Of a DNA stretch of 64,000 bases, positions 23,901 through 36,689 are shown in pieces. The stretch's first letter is position 1. The number at the start of each line of letters is the position of its first letter. A program made the translations under genes and the position numbers. This stretch comes from Platynereis dumerilii (taxonomy: Eukaryota; Annelida; Polychaeta; Phyllodocida; Nereididae): contig JAPTHN010000003.1 in the NCBI GenBank assembly GCA_026936325.1, positions 46,419,511 to 46,483,510 of the forward strand, in the 5' to 3' direction. The notes under the pieces were generated by a model, which was given only the letters and a program-made list of their open reading frames with translations, searched no databases and was not told the origin of the DNA.

Positions 23901-24256
23901 AGACCAGTTATCCCAGCAAACTGCACCAGGTGCTTTTCAGGCAATATCCTGTAGTCACCAAGAATAGAATGTCGTGCATGTAAGAATAAGTGCAGTTTTG
24001 AGATATTGAATATCCCTATAGAAAAATCAAGGCCATCAATGCTGGATAGAGATGAAAATATCTGTCATTGCAAGTCATTTTGCCCCATGATTGTAAAAGA
24101 AGGGAACACAAAGATTTCGCGTATAGTTGGAATGAAACTGGTCTTTTCCATTGGGTCTTAAAAAAATTAATATGGCCAATCAATAAAGTCTTCACCTCAG
24201 TTTGTTGAAATAATTTAAGAAATGGAAAAACTTCCAAAGGTAGCTCAGATACAATA

Positions 24257-25695
24257 AACTTCAACCTCTCTATTGCGACCACCAGTGGTTCCAAGCCGAA
24301 GTGGTCGCATTAGCGAGGTGGCCGTAATGAAGAGGTTGTCAATTTTCTCAACCTGACCACTAGGGGTCTAGGGGTCACCACTAGGGGGCGACTCCAGTGC
24401 CACTAGGGGGTGCTGGCATACTGGTCAACATACACATGACATGTGCTTTCAGTTAAAAAAAAAAAGGTGTGAAGTGCAATTTAATTGTCAATCTTGAATT
24501 TAATTTAGAAGAATCAATTTATTAAATTTCTGAAATATATAAGAGACAAGTTAAGAGATCATAATCATATCACTTTAAAAATCTGTAAATTAGAAATTAG
24601 TCTTTGATCTTGCTCAGACTGGCTCTCTTTAGGCCTAACAGCACAAGTGGTGCATGCTGCTATCCTGCCAAGAATCGTGACACTATAAATGTCTGTTTGT
24701 TAAATCAAATTATTTTAATATCCATATTTAGTATTAAAATATATTATTACATGACCACTATGCTAGAGTGATGCTGATTGGCCAAAATCAGTCACATGAT
24801 GACATCATAAAAACTCATATTGCATGGTTCGAGTGCAATATGAGATTTTATTTAAAAAAATTTTTAGAATTTTTTTTTTCTTTCAGATTTTTTTCATATT
24901 GCATGGTTAGAGTGCAATATGAGTTTTTATTTTTAAAAAATTCCAAAAATTTTTTTTTTTCAAAATTTTAATTCTTGACAAGAAAAAAAAAAAATCCGAA
25001 TTTTTTTTTCAGAATGGAACATTATATTGGAAGCATAGTGGTCATGTAATAAAACAAATACGGCACTTATTATCGTGCAATATGAAAATTTCCTCATGCA
25101 AATAAATTTTCATATTGCAATCATATCATGCCGTAATCAGCCGTATTTGTATAATATAATATTGTGTGTAATGGCTGGCTGTCTTAAAAGTGTATATGGC
25201 ACAATTAAGAAATACTGGCTGATTTCAATTGGTGTCTTATAGGCCTAATTGCGTTTAAGAAAACTTCAGAGTCAGAGCCTGCCCTTTAATGGCACTTAGG
25301 AAACAAACTGGAGTTGTTCACTATCAATTCATGTAATTAGGCCTATGCTTTTTGACAGATCTCAATTGACAATACATGTATAGCTTCAATTGGATTGCTT
25401 TCAATAAGTAAAGCCAACAAACGGCCAGACAGAGCGTCGCCGATTCGCATTTCCAGCTTAATACAACAGCCTCAGCTGCTTAATCAGTGACTGGCCGTAA
25501 TAAGTGAGGTCAGAATGGCCCTTTTGTGCCACAGAAAGTGGCCGTATTGGCGAGTTGGTCGCATTGGCGAGGTGCCCGCATTAGAGAGGTTTGAGTAAGC
25601 ATAAAATAAAGGAAAAATATTTGGTTCCAGGCCAATATGCCCGTAATTGTGAGGTGCCCGTTTTAGTGAGGTGGTCGTAAGGTGAGGTTGAAGTG
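24257..25695. mobile_element. pogo/Tigger-like DNA element, TA-flanked
   Basis: Left end TA|AACTTCAACCTCTCTATTGC and right end, inverted, TA|CACTTCAACCTCACCTTACG. The subterminal DNA at both ends repeats GTGGTCGCATTAGCGAGGTG-like motifs. AACCTC termini with a TA duplication are typical of pogo/Tigger relatives, but no transposase is encoded. About 1.44 kb, in copy A only, with a palindromic MITE nested at 24,746-25,050. Copy B has a deletion and a different MITE in this area. Confidence 0.65.
24746..25050. mobile_element. Palindromic MITE with two internal hairpins
   Basis: Perfect terminal inverted repeat ATTACATGACCACTATGCT. Inside, CTCATATTGCATGGTT[C/A]GAG and its partner TGCAATATGAG form an 11-bp stem with a 9-base loop, once at about 24,810-24,844 and again (slightly shorter) at 24,894-24,924. 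The rest is A/T homopolymer runs. Non-autonomous, nested within the pogo-like element. Confidence 0.65.
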
Positions 25696-25927
25696 TATAT
25701 GTAAATTTAAATCTGGCCAGAAACATTACATAATCTGATGTCTTTTAACCTTCAAAGAGAAGATTCTGAGAGCCATCAGCTCCATTCATCAACCATTAAG
25801 TCAAAATCAACTGTGAGCAAGCTGTGTCCACAGAGCGCTCCTGGAATTGGTAGAAATTACCCACTTTCCAAATTCAAAATAAATTGCCCGGATTAAGGGC
25901 AGCACAGGCAACAAGATGTACCTCTAA

Positions 25928-26661
25928 TGCCCAGTTCTCACGGCACGTTACGGAGAACTTTTTTGCCACTGAGGGGTAGCTTGAGTTGAATTCTAGGAAA
26001 AAAATGACTATCCCGGCGACATACAATGTTTATAAAACCATTACATAATTAATTAAAAGCATATCACGACGTGGTTCTTTTTGTTCACTGCGGGGAAGAA
26101 AAGTTGTACGCCATCCCCAAAAGTTCGCCAGGGGAAAGGAATTTCCTCCTCCTGAGGGATACTTTTATATCGCCCCGAGATATAAAAAGGACCCCTCAGG
26201 GAACCTATAACTGCCCCTCAGTGAACCTATTTCACCGCGGCCGGATGTCAAAAACTGCCGGCGAGGCTTCAAATGTCCCCCCAGGGGCAGGAAAGGTCCC
26301 GCGGGGGCAGGAAAGGTCCCCCCGGGGGCAGGAGAGGTCCCCTCAGGGGCAGAGGATGTCCTAATATCCCGCCGGAGAGGTTTTTGGGGCGTTCTCACTG
26401 AAAAATTCCACGCCGGACATCCAAAAATCAAGAAAATTTTGGGCTCTGTTCCGCCGTCATGAAAAAAAAGTTTGTACCTGTTGAATCTTTTTTGACATCC
26501 ACGGCGCAGTTTTTCCATTTCTAGGAACCGTTGAGGGGAACAAAAACTTCCCCTGGGGGGATGTGAAAAGTCGGCGGATCACCCAAATTCATCCAAATTA
26601 CCAGGAAATACTTCGACGCCGATTTAAATAGTTCTCCGGGAGCCGCCGTGAGAATGTAGCA
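25928..26661. mobile_element. Harbinger-like MITE with TAA duplication
   Basis: The ends TGCCCAGTTCTCACGGC and GCCGTGAGAATGTAGCA are imperfect inverted repeats, flanked by TAA on both sides (25,925-25,927 and 26,662-26,664). The duplicated copy at 63,061-63,080 (GCTCTAACTTGAAG) has a single TAA and no insert, an empty site that fixes the boundaries. A 3-bp TAA duplication fits PIF/Harbinger. The interior is GC-rich with CCCC/GGGG runs. Open frames at 26,071-26,364 and 26,165-26,518 are low-complexity by-products. Confidence 0.75.
26284..26352. repeat. ~21-bp GC-rich tandem repeat
   Basis: GGGGCAGGAAAGGTCCC starts at 26,284, 26,304, 26,325 and (partial) 26,346, inside the Harbinger-like MITE. 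Each unit is partly self-complementary (GGGGnCAGG / CCCCCC). Confidence 0.85.
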
Positions 26662-26763
26662 TAACTTGAAGTTAATTTTCAAGTGAAAAGTAGAATAGCA
26701 TGCACATTGCGCATGTGTTACAAGGTGATGCTTTAGCCTTTCGGCCTGGCGAGAAATCCTCCA

Positions 26764-27135
26764 AATAATAATAATAATAATAATAATAGTTATTTGTATA
26801 GCGCCTCTTCCAGTAAACTGCTCAGAAGCGCTTGTGGTAGATGGGATTAATTGTAGAACATTTTAAACAAGTGAGTTTTTAGGTTTTTCTTGAAACCCTC
26901 CAGAGTCTTTGTTGCTCGAACACTTTCTGGTAACTTATTCCAGAGTTTTGGTGCTGCGAAAGAGAAAGCTCTATCTTCAAATTTGTTCTGGCTGTTTGTA
27001 GCTGGTTCTACTAACAAGAATTTATTGTTGCTCCTCAGGTTATGCTCCTGATTGGGCTTGAGCTTGACAAGTGTCTGAATGTACAGTGGTGCTTGGTTGT
27101 TCAATGCCTTCCAGGTTGTAGTCATCAGCTTAAAT
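26764..27135 (-). mobile_element. L2/CR1-type LINE 3' end, minus strand
   Basis: On the minus strand it encodes the last ~90 residues of the reverse transcriptase ORF (ALNNQAPLYIQTLVKLKPNQ, then FEDRAFSFAAPKLWNKLPES and FKKNLKTHLFKMFYN, stop), followed by GAGGCGCTATACAAATAA and a TTA microsatellite tail at 26,764-26,788. This ending is characteristic of L2-like LINEs. The third copy near 63,145-63,180 has the flanks without the LINE, so the insertion is ~370 bp and heavily 5'-truncated. The open frame continues to 27,239, but its first ~35 codons are flanking DNA. Confidence 0.85.
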
Positions 27136-27239
27136 TGCCTACTCAATTTCAAGTTTGGTGCCTCTGAGGTTTTAAACATCAGAATTCCAGGTGAAATGTT
27201 TAAAAATATTGTGCGCAAAAAGAAAATGGCAGTTACCAC

Positions 27240-27570
27240 ACATCAGACACCTGCAGTACAACCTATAATAAAGTGTGACTACCCCAGCAGGAAGGAAGAA
27301 TCAGCCACTACTTAACCCTTTCACACCTTTGGCTCCCTCCAAATCAAATCCTACCTCTACCTACTTTAAACTATCTTTTAAAATTGCATTAACAATCTTT
27401 AAAATTGTGCACCTTCGCTGATTGCAAGTACAGTCCCAGCTGACTTAATGGACTTCTTAATATGGGATAAGGTTGTGGTAAGGAGTCAAAGGTAGTTGTA
27501 AGGAGATTTGGGGTGGAGAGGAGAAAGGAGGGCAAAATAGGTAAATGGAGGACTTCTGACAGAAAATGTT
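27240..27570. repeat. Dispersed repeat R, copy 2
   Basis: Matches 23,490-23,900 through ACCCCAGCAGGAAGGAAGAA and GGAGTCAAAGGTAGTTGTAA. Its right end is interrupted by the element at 27,571-28,547. Confidence 0.65.
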
Positions 27571-28547
27571 CACTGTAAAATCGGAGGCACTGATTCAGCT
27601 CAATCGATTGAGTGAGATGGTTGCACAAGTTGATTGAGCTAACATAGATTAATGTTTTAAGCTGAGATAACTCAAAATACCGAGCTGAGATAGCTCAAAA
27701 TACTAAGTTATGTTGACTAAGGTATTCAAGCTGAGAAAACTCAAAACAATGAGCTGTGTTGACTTACAGCTCAAAATATTGAGTTTTGTTGACTTATTGA
27801 TCCTAGCTGACACAACTCAAAATTTTGAGCTGTGTTGACTTATTTTTAGTTGCTTTTCATTTATATTTGTGTGACCTGTCGTATAAAGTTATTTATGAAT
27901 ATGGGCTGTAATCCCGAAATATTGTTTGATCTCTCAAGGGGATCCACCTGATCCAGTATGCTTCATTTCAGCACATCATGGACAGGCCCAAGATGCATTC
28001 AACAAAGACCATTGCATCACAAGGAGATTTAAAAATTAATTTCTTGCGAATAAATCCCAATGGCCTGTGGCTCATTTCAGTTGGTATACAGTGCTAGAAG
28101 CCTATATTTGAACACACTCTGACTTGGAAATGTTGGTTGACGTGTGAAAGCATGCATTTAATTACTCCCACAAATTAATTTAAGAGAGATAAAAATAAAA
28201 AAGTAACCCGCTAAAGTGGTGTGCTACTCCTTTTTTCTCTGGGATAGTCTAATATAAATGTTATTTTTTCTTGAAAGTAAATAATTATTGAAAACTAAAT
28301 GCAGTCTTATGAGAAGTGCTTGTTATAGATGGCGCTATAAGTGGCATGACTGAGATTTCAAGCTATCTGCAACAACTGAAGCTTTCATGTTTTCACAGCT
28401 TAATGTTACGATTCGTTTGGACAACTTACAGCATTGAGCTATCATACCTTGACAACTTGTAGGATTGAGCTATCATAGCTTGAAAATTATTAACATTCTC
28501 AGATAGCTCAAATTATTGCATCAACTCAGTTTTCAAATTTTACAGTG
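27571..28547. mobile_element. CACTG-ended MITE with subterminal GAGCT/AGCTC repeats
   Basis: The ends are CACTGTAAAA and TTTTACAGTG. Subterminal DNA at both ends is packed with direct and inverted copies of motifs such as AGCTCAAAATATTGAG, TGTTGACTTA and ATTGAGCTATCATA. It interrupts dispersed repeat R copy 2; the uninterrupted version is at about 23,755-23,775. Non-coding, 977 bp. The target duplication is not clear (TT or GTTC), so the superfamily is left open. Confidence 0.65.
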
Positions 28548-28789
28548 TTCTTTCTTTATTTTGGGTTGTACTGTATATTATTAAAGTTTTCAGTTGGAGG
28601 TAAGGAATTTACCTCAGCCCCAGATAGTTTGCCAATTTCCTTCAAAATACACAATTTTTGCATTGAAATTCAATGTTATACCAGTATCTGTATTTTACCA
28701 TGTAATATATTGACAATTTATGCTTGTAGTTTTTTACTGATTGCACTTTTCAAAATAAAAATTTCTTTCTGAATAACTTCCCATCCTTT

Positions 28790-29330
28790 AAGCTTGGGTA
28801 TAACATCCTTATTTCTTGTATATGTCCTTGAGACTAAGGATCCTTTATGCCATCTGAACAAAAATATATCTTTCATAGTTGTGAGATACGAAGTTCACAA
28901 AGCATTTGGAAAGAATATGCTGGAGGGAATGTTCTAATAATAAGCCAGACATATATGGGAGTTACTTCCAGTTCTTGTGATGTGCCAGGACTTTGACAAA
29001 ATAACCTTTGTGATCAGATTCATTTTGTGGTTTGGACATCTGGATTTTTTTATGTGGCAATACTTTCGGTACTATATGAGTGCATTTGAGCAGTCATGGC
29101 TATTTTGGTGCACTTTGTTACAGCATCAAAGATGTTTTTGTAGAATGTAGGAAAAATTACAGTGGCACCTGTGGAACTATTATTAATATTCTGGGCTATT
29201 GGCCTTTTTTTAGCCATTCATTTTCAATGAACAAAATATGGTTTGTGCTATTATTTCTTAAACAGGGCTGCCATACCATAATGGCCAATGGAGATAATGT
29301 GAGCCAAACTGCATGAAAAACTTTAATCTG
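28790..29330. repeat. Extra copy of the 22.5-22.8 kb segment
   Basis: The run CCAGACATATATGGGAG, CCAGTTCTTGTGATGTGCCA, GGACTTTGA.AAA.TA.CCT and TTTGTGATCAGATT matches 22,540-22,640, and the following ~120 bp match 22,680-22,770. It is a third representative next to copy B's 47,805-47,970, which shows more than one round of duplication. Confidence 0.65.
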
Positions 29331-30209
29331 ATTGTTTTGTTTCTAAGGACTGATATTATTGATTTGTGGCAAATTTTTATTAATCGGGGACTTTTGCAAA
29401 TCTTTTTCTCTGCGGAAAGCAAAATATCTGCCATGTTGCGTTGAGCATCTCTGAACCTCATCTCCTTGACAACCCAATGTCAGCATCCCTCTGGTTGCAG
29501 GAGCAAAAAACCCCAAGAAAAACACCAAAAATCTGTAAGTGGAAGACGTCTTGATATACCTGCAATTATGGGCAGACAACTGACTACTCAATGTGTTTTC
29601 AGGTTGCATGGGCATTCCTTCATGCATCATGTGCCCAATTGCAAGCTTTCGGAATATACCAGGATTGTACAGCTGGAAAATTGTTTACATTATTGAAATG
29701 TCATGACACGGCTGGCTAAATATTAAAGAAATGAATCATTTACATTTGAATCAAACACGATGTCATGAATGGCCCAAAGATACAGAACAACTGATCAACA
29801 ATGCATCAAGATTAAATGAGCATTTTGCAACAATTAATTTGAAAGCCAAAACCCTAACAATCCTTTCATCTTGCATTGCATGCAATTTCTCCATCAATAT
29901 TCTCAATGACGTCTTTAGCATGCACACATTGTTTCATTGCCAAATATTGTCAAAAGAGATTTATTATTTCAGTATTCTGCATATCTACATGGAGGATTAT
30001 TAAATCGAGATTGATTTCAATATGAAAAATTGACATTAAATAATCAGGAATTCAGGATATATATCGCTCAGTAAAAATGAATCAAATGTAAAAGGGGGAG
30101 ATATACAGATGAAAAGAAGTAGATATACAGATGAAATTTCTAAAAGTGGCTTGTCTGTTAAAATCTAGCCACAGCTAACTAAATGAATCAAATTAATCTA
30201 AACCTATCC

Positions 30210-31030
30210 CCACTCTAAACTTAGAGCTCAACAGGTTCACAAAATTGTGTATGTGCTGCCTTCTTGAATCCGTAACAGAAACTACAATCGAGGACACATG
30301 TGTCTGAGCTCTAAGAGATTTCAGAGGCAGCAACTACCTCTTTTTTGAATTAGGTCTAGAATTGAATATTAAATAACTTTTAATCGGCCAGTTTATTGTC
30401 AGAATGCTGCTATTGCTGCAAAGTGGTACTTGTTGTGGAACTTTTTTTTTGGCGGAGTCATTATTTTCCTACCTAGGGAATTGTGAGTAGTCCCTGTTTG
30501 GCAGCAAGCCAGACAGCCACACAAGAGCACCCTCACTTCCCCTTACACAAATGTAAGCTTGTTAAGCTTGCCCTGACCACAACATACATTATTTGTGAAG
30601 TTGTAACAAAACGATTAACTCTCCCCTGGTGTGACAGACATAATTAACTGTTTCAGATCTCTCAAGCAATTGAATGAATGCTTTAGTGTTTCATTGTTGT
30701 CTGTTTGTTGTTTCAATTAGTTTCATTGGAGAACACCATAAACTATCATTTAAATCATGCTGGCAATAGCTGTTAAAGGATTTGAAAACTTCATAATTTT
30801 ATGGTGCTCATTGGCAGTGCATGTGCACTCATTGATCGTTTAACATTTTTGATTGTGCTTTGTTTATATGTTGCTGGCAGCTCAGCTGTGCGAATGAGCA
30901 CAAGTGATGTGTCCCTCTACCTGGACATGACCTGACCTACTTGAATATTAATAAATGTGTCAGCTGGAGGTCATCCGATTTCTGGCAGACTCTCCAGCTG
31001 TGCTGTTCGTTCAGAGTCTGTGAGCAGACT
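30210..31030. other. Copy-B-specific stretch, nothing recognised
   Basis: Copy A passes straight from about 4,775 to 4,785 where B has these ~820 bp. No terminal repeats, ORF or RNA gene is apparent. It could be inserted DNA without clear ends, or a deletion from A. Confidence 0.4.
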
Positions 31031-32318
31031 GACCTATCTCTATCAATTCATAGATCTCTAAAACTAATGTTTCGGAAACAAAGGGTAAAGATATTGTAGT
31101 ACAGATGAATGAAAATGGAGTTATGGATAAGACAAGCTATAATACCTATATAAACAGCTATGCCACTCATATAAATGTGTCCAATAGTTGTTATTTGAAC
31201 TTCGTGACACAAGCAGGGTTACAGATGGAGAAAGATGAGTGTTTACACTTGGCTGTTTGTGGACTCCAATGATGTATATAGGCAGTATAGGTCAGAATCT
31301 ATACAAGTGTGCAAACATACCACAATTGATCCCAGCTCAGTGTCCTTTTATTCGTTCTATTTCACTCACCTGGAAAAAAAAAGAAGGTATCATAAATAAT
31401 TCATAACAGACCGAAATATTTCCTAACATCACTACATAAGTTACCCTTTTTGGGAAATTTTCATACATTTCCTGCCCTCTCATTGGCATAATTTGACAGA
31501 AAATCCAAATGAGATTGTCGTTCGTGAAAACATCTTCAAGAAAACAGATTTCTGGTTCTGACATGAGGTTGAGTAATTATCCTTTGTCTCAAAGAGACAT
31601 TTTTGGTCAGTTTTTTTCAATAGGGCGTCTGCTGAGCTGATTTACAAATAATGTCAATAAGTATCATATATTATACTTGCTTGTTTGGCAATACTGGGCA
31701 AAGTGTGAGGGTATCACACATAAAAAAACTGCCTTGACTGTTTGCTCGCACAAAAGCTAAGGGTTAGCCAAAACTGAGTTACCCAAGCCTCATGCCATCT
31801 TGCTGGGGCAGGTTATCAAACTCATACAGATTCAATGACTAGCATTCTCAACAATTTTCATCAGATTGTTCAAGAATGGCCCATGTTAGAAATGTGCACA
31901 ATACAGAGGATGATAAAGAAGTTCGCAACTTTTATTTTTTACTACACTTAGTGCCCAAAATAATAAACTGATTGCTCTGTTGCAACAAAATTTTAGTAAT
32001 ATCTTTTTCATGTGAAAAAGACTAGAAAATCATACAATGACGGAGAGGATAGAACTGTTTAAATTTGAAATTTGCATTTCCTGAGTAGTTTCCTCAAGAG
32101 TCAAGGGCACATCATTTTTTACTTAGAGAATAGAAATAAGATAGGTTGTTTGATAAGTTGGGAATAAATAAAAACAATCAGCGCAGAAAAAACAGATTTT
32201 ATTCATTTTGGCATAAGAATCTGATTCATTGTCAGCAATGAGCAGCACAGCTTGCACAAGTCTTCTCAAGTTGAAGTGCCATTGAAACTAACAGTCTGAT
32301 GATAACGTATCATCATTA

Positions 32319-33029
32319 GGGGAGACCGGGGTTAGTGCGGGGTTAGGTGAAACTCGGCCTAAAATTTTAAACTGGTACTTTTGATAGATACCCTGTTTAT
32401 TGGCACCTGTTTTCATACCTTTATTCATTCCAATTTTCAAAATGCTAATTCTCTAGGCAAGAAAGTTTGTTATTTGGTTGCTCTAGCAACCTGTTTGCTC
32501 AATCTTCAAGGGAGATTATTGTATAGCTATGATTTTAATCTAGGTGAACTAACCTTATTTCTAAATAAGCAAATCCATGTCTAACCCACACCCAGAAGCT
32601 TTTTGTTGTGTGACATTGATAAGACAAAAACATAACGTGCACAATGCACTTTAAAGCAGACCTCTTGGCATGAAGTGAGAATTTGCCATCAACTGCTGCT
32701 CAGTGACCCGTGAAATTAGCTAGCTGCTGCAGGGGGATTCCTTATTTGGGGAAACCCCTTGGGGAATGCATATGATGTCACTCATTGCTATAGCATTTGC
32801 TAGAGACTTTATTTGGCGATTCACGTGTACCAAAAGTTGAATGCTTCACGTGGAGGCGCATCACATGATACATGGTAAATGGCATTATGATTGAGAAAGG
32901 CAGGCAGCAGAAATTTGACCAACAAGATATGGCAGAATTTCAATGTCATAAGCAGCTCCTTTTACGCTAAGAGGTCTGCTAATAAGAGGTCTGCTAAAAA
33001 TGAGTGTTACAACTAGTCCCGGTCTCCCC
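32319..33029. mobile_element. TA-flanked GGGG-ended DNA element
   Basis: Left end TA|GGGGAGACCGGGGTTAGTG and right end CTAGTCCCGGTCTCCCC|TA give a 12-bp perfect terminal inverted repeat and a TA duplication around 711 bp. It lies in a part of copy B that A lacks. The open frame at 32,381-32,584 has no transposase motif. By its ends it belongs with the elements at 46,992-47,742 and 61,507-62,461. The superfamily is not certain; TA duplications occur in Tc1/mariner and in ISL2EU-type elements. Confidence 0.7.
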
Positions 33030-33169
33030 TACTCACAGAATGCTTCTCTCAAAATGAACTGGTTCTCACTTTCGCAATAATGGAAGTGGTGTAAAGGTGT
33101 GGCTTCCTAAATCTTTTGTACTGTCTCTTGACCTAAACCTCATCAGTAGCAAAAAGTTGTCTTAGAAGT

Positions 33170-36100
33170 CTGCCATACCCAGACCTACCAACTGACTTTT
33201 CTTAAGCAATATAGGCCTATAAGCCAAACCAAATATCAAAAAGTCATCTGACACTCGAATTAATCCCTTTTGGGGCCTTTTTTGGTCAAGTGTCAAGCTT
33301 TTTGCAGCAAATGTCACACTCTTGCTTTGAAGGTGATGGATGTCATATGAACTTGTGAAGCCTTTGATATCAGAAAACCACTTGTGCTGGAATTAGTTGT
33401 GCTGTGGGAAAGGGCGTCATCTGGAGTGAGCCGTATAAGCTCTTGAGAGGAAGTATAATGTCATCAAAGACCAAGTGTACACCAAATTTTTTCTTGGTAA
33501 AGGTCCTCTGAATAACCGAAAAGGTCACTTTTTCCAATAAACACATTTAGGGGGGCCATTGAGTCCTGCCCCCTAAGGCCAAAAACTGACACAGGAGAGA
33601 TAAGAAACACCGAAAATTGTTACACATTCACCACATGTTATGCCCCTCTCCTAGGCAACTTCTAAATATATCCCTGAATATACTATACATACATACAGGA
33701 TAGTTACAGCCAAAGTCAAAAGCATTGATTCTCCTCAGAGTGGCATGTGCATAATTGATTTAATGCTTTCGGTAGAGAGAACTATTCTACGTAGCTACAT
33801 CGAAGCATTTTAAATACAAGGTTATGAACAGATGATGAACAAAATAAATAAAAAATAAGGAGAGTAATAAAAAAGATGTGTTTTTATGGTCACCTGCATC
33901 CCTTGTCTTAATTTAAAATTCATGAAAGAAGTTCCTCATATTTCAGACCAGGAAGACAAACAAATAACAATGACCTCTCTTTCCAAGAAAGCACGAACAA
34001 AACTTCTTTTTCAAATCACACATTTCTTCAAATTTCATTGAATGCGATCTTGGAGTTCACAAAATGAACGGATGTGCATCATGCAAGAACCATTGTGTGT
34101 TTGTGACATTGTTTGTTATTTCTTAATAGCAAATATTCAAACTAATGCATTCCCTAACGCAAGGCTCCTTGATGGTTATAAGCCAAAGATGGATGGATAG
34201 AATACATAGAACAGATTAAATATACAGAAAAGTTGTACATTACCTTCCCCATGAGAGTCGGATGCTCTACCCATGAGTTAAAAGGCTAGCCCTCAAGCCA
34301 AGTTCTAGGAGCAATCTTTTACACCAAACCCACAGCACTGCAGTGACTGCACTATATTATTGATAGAGATGGATGGATGGATGATTGGGCTCCATGCCCT
34401 GTATTTATGCACTTGGCAGGCTACATAGGACAGGAGGCGGACACAGCAATGACCTTAAGGATGATTGAAACTACTGTTTAACATAAGCTCAGGAGACCTG
34501 CATAAAAGAACGACAAGGTCAACCTTTCTGATTGTTTGTAGTAACAATCTAACTCCATGACCTGAATCATCTATTTGTTTCTTTTCTACTGTTTTTAATC
34601 TGCTTTTGCTGTTTTTAATCTTCTGGAGCCGGAATTGCCCTGGGGCAGGATTTCCCCCACGTTCCCTAATTGTTGTAGCACCAATACGACCCTCATTCAA
34701 TAAATAGGGCTTCTGTGACACATGGTTGATTTGGTCTTCCTGATACAGATGGCTTCTCTGATTCTATGTGATCTGTATTGCCTTGTTGTCTCCCTGTAGT
34801 TTTTTTCTTGTCCTCTTGTTATATAGATGGCTTCTCTGATTCTGTGTGATCTGTATTATATTGCTGTATCACATCTATGTCACTGTATTTTTTTTATTGA
34901 TAGAAATAGTGCATAGCTTCTGTGCCTGTGAAGAATTCATATTAAACCTTGACCATCACAGTCTTAATTAGACAATTATCTGACCTTTTTCCCTTACAAA
35001 TAATTCACAATATTAGTTTCAGTATCTTCTCACAGCACTGGAGCTGTAAGCCACTATTGAAGTGACTCTTCCAACTCACTTAAAGCCCAGTCCAGACCAG
35101 ACTGCTTCTTTCCCCATACCCTTTTTATTACCAAAATAATTAAAATTATTTTGATAGCTGGATGCTCTCTGGAAATATAGTACCCCCAGGGTAAGTTCTT
35201 TCCCAGTATCAGATTTACTTCCAATGATGATTAAAATGATTAGAATAATTGGATGCTCCCTCTAAATAAAATACACTATGCTCCCTAGGAAGAGTTGCAA
35301 ACAAATATGTTGGAGGTTTTGGTGCAGAGGGACAGGTACAGTCTGCTTAAAGCCTGAAACCTTCAGTTTGTTGCTGTTTGGTGATGAAAATATGCCAAAT
35401 CTTCAAAACTTTGAATTCATATTTGGACATATGCATGCAGCAGTTTTTGGTATTCGGAATTTCACATTACAGGAAAATGACAAAGCAAAAAAAGGACATG
35501 GTATGTCTTTGTAAAGCATAAATGGGTAGCTTCGGAGACATGCTAACTTCCATGTAATTTCATTTATATAAAACTATGTTGCCTTTCAAGAGGAGACAAA
35601 GAAAAATGCGTTCATCCTTGAATCAGTTGTTGAACATATATCTGAATATACTTCAAATATATATTGGGTGCAGTCATTTTAAAAGAAGTAAACCAGGATT
35701 TTTACCAATAGAAGGACGTCAAAATTCTTTGGTTGGTAAAAAATTCCTAAAATTCCTGGAGATGTACATGTAGAATGCAATAGGAAGCATTTGATTTCCC
35801 CAATATTTGAAAATATTGTTTGTCATGTTTCCAATTTTATATATATCATATGTATATTCTTTTTGTTATATATTGTTTTACAAAACTATGCAAAATCTGC
35901 ATAAAATGTCTTTATGTCTGTAGCAGTTGTGATATTTTTGAATTAATTACATCATAAACACCATTTATTATTTCAAACAATCTCATATTATGCATTCCAA
36001 CGTTACCCACATTCCAAATTTATCAGTGCTTTTCATCAATTTGTAAAGTTACTGCCAATTAAAACTTTCAGAATCCCTGGATTCCTCCTATAGTATTTTA

Positions 36101-36680
36101 GATCTTCCTTGATAGTTCTCGAAATCTCCATATTGGCAATACAATTGCATCAAAAGAGGCTGATTGTTACCTCAGTGGCTTGCTCAAGGCAACATTCCTG
36201 TCAAATCAAACCAGCAAGATTGGTCATTACAGATCTGGAATTTGCCAATATCACACAATTTTTAGCAATATCATGTAATCTTCAAGCAATATCATTTAAT
36301 TGTTTCTCCTACATGAGAATTAGTGCATGTTTAAGAAATCAATCATTCTGAAAAACCAAAAAGGGATTCCAAAATTGATGTGGATGGGAATAGATACTTC
36401 AAAACAAATCATTGAGTTTTATTGATTCACCAGTTTGTATTCGCATGCACAATTTTAAATAAATATTTTTAGAGAAACATTTTACCAGGGCTTCACTGAT
36501 AGATTCACTTCTCTGCAATATGCATAATAATTGGAAGTTATTGACAGCTTTAGATTGATTATGAGTCTTTCAATTGCCTGCTGAAAAGGCAAATTATTTC
36601 TTATTAGAGAGATTGATAAAATCTTATATAAGAAATATAATTAAGTCCACCTTAGGCTATACATTACACTTTCTACATTG
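33170..36680. other. Copy-B intergenic stretch matching 6.1-10.9 kb
   Basis: Collinear with copy A apart from the A-only LINE at 6,815-7,790 and the B-only 35,090-35,340. It contains the module relic at about 33,255-33,390 and the tRNA-like A-box fragment at 34,243-34,291. No intact gene is recognised. Confidence 0.5.
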
Positions 36681-36689
36681 AGCACGATA

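Larger units (their letters stand above)
2900..27250. repeat. Segmental tandem duplication, copy A
   Basis: This stretch is collinear with copy B (29,400-63,290) over most of its length. Anchor pairs include 4,760-5,110 with 31,035-31,370; 6,120-6,800 with 33,170-33,850; 9,100-9,560 with 35,350-35,810; 11,520-12,330 with 38,060-38,790; 14,370-16,189 with 41,753-43,815; 18,830-21,730 with 44,060-46,960; 22,770-23,620 with 51,610-52,466; and 25,700-25,860 with 52,655-52,797. The original period was about 26 kb. Identity varies from near-complete to roughly 80 percent by eye. Boundaries are approximate. Confidence 0.85.

Noticed and set aside
26071-26518. Overlapping ORFs on both strands rich in Pro, Gly and Arg
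   Set aside because: They arise from the 21-bp GC-rich tandem repeat inside a non-coding MITE.
26764-26788. Stand-alone AAT microsatellite
   Set aside because: It is the 3' tail of the adjacent L2-type LINE.
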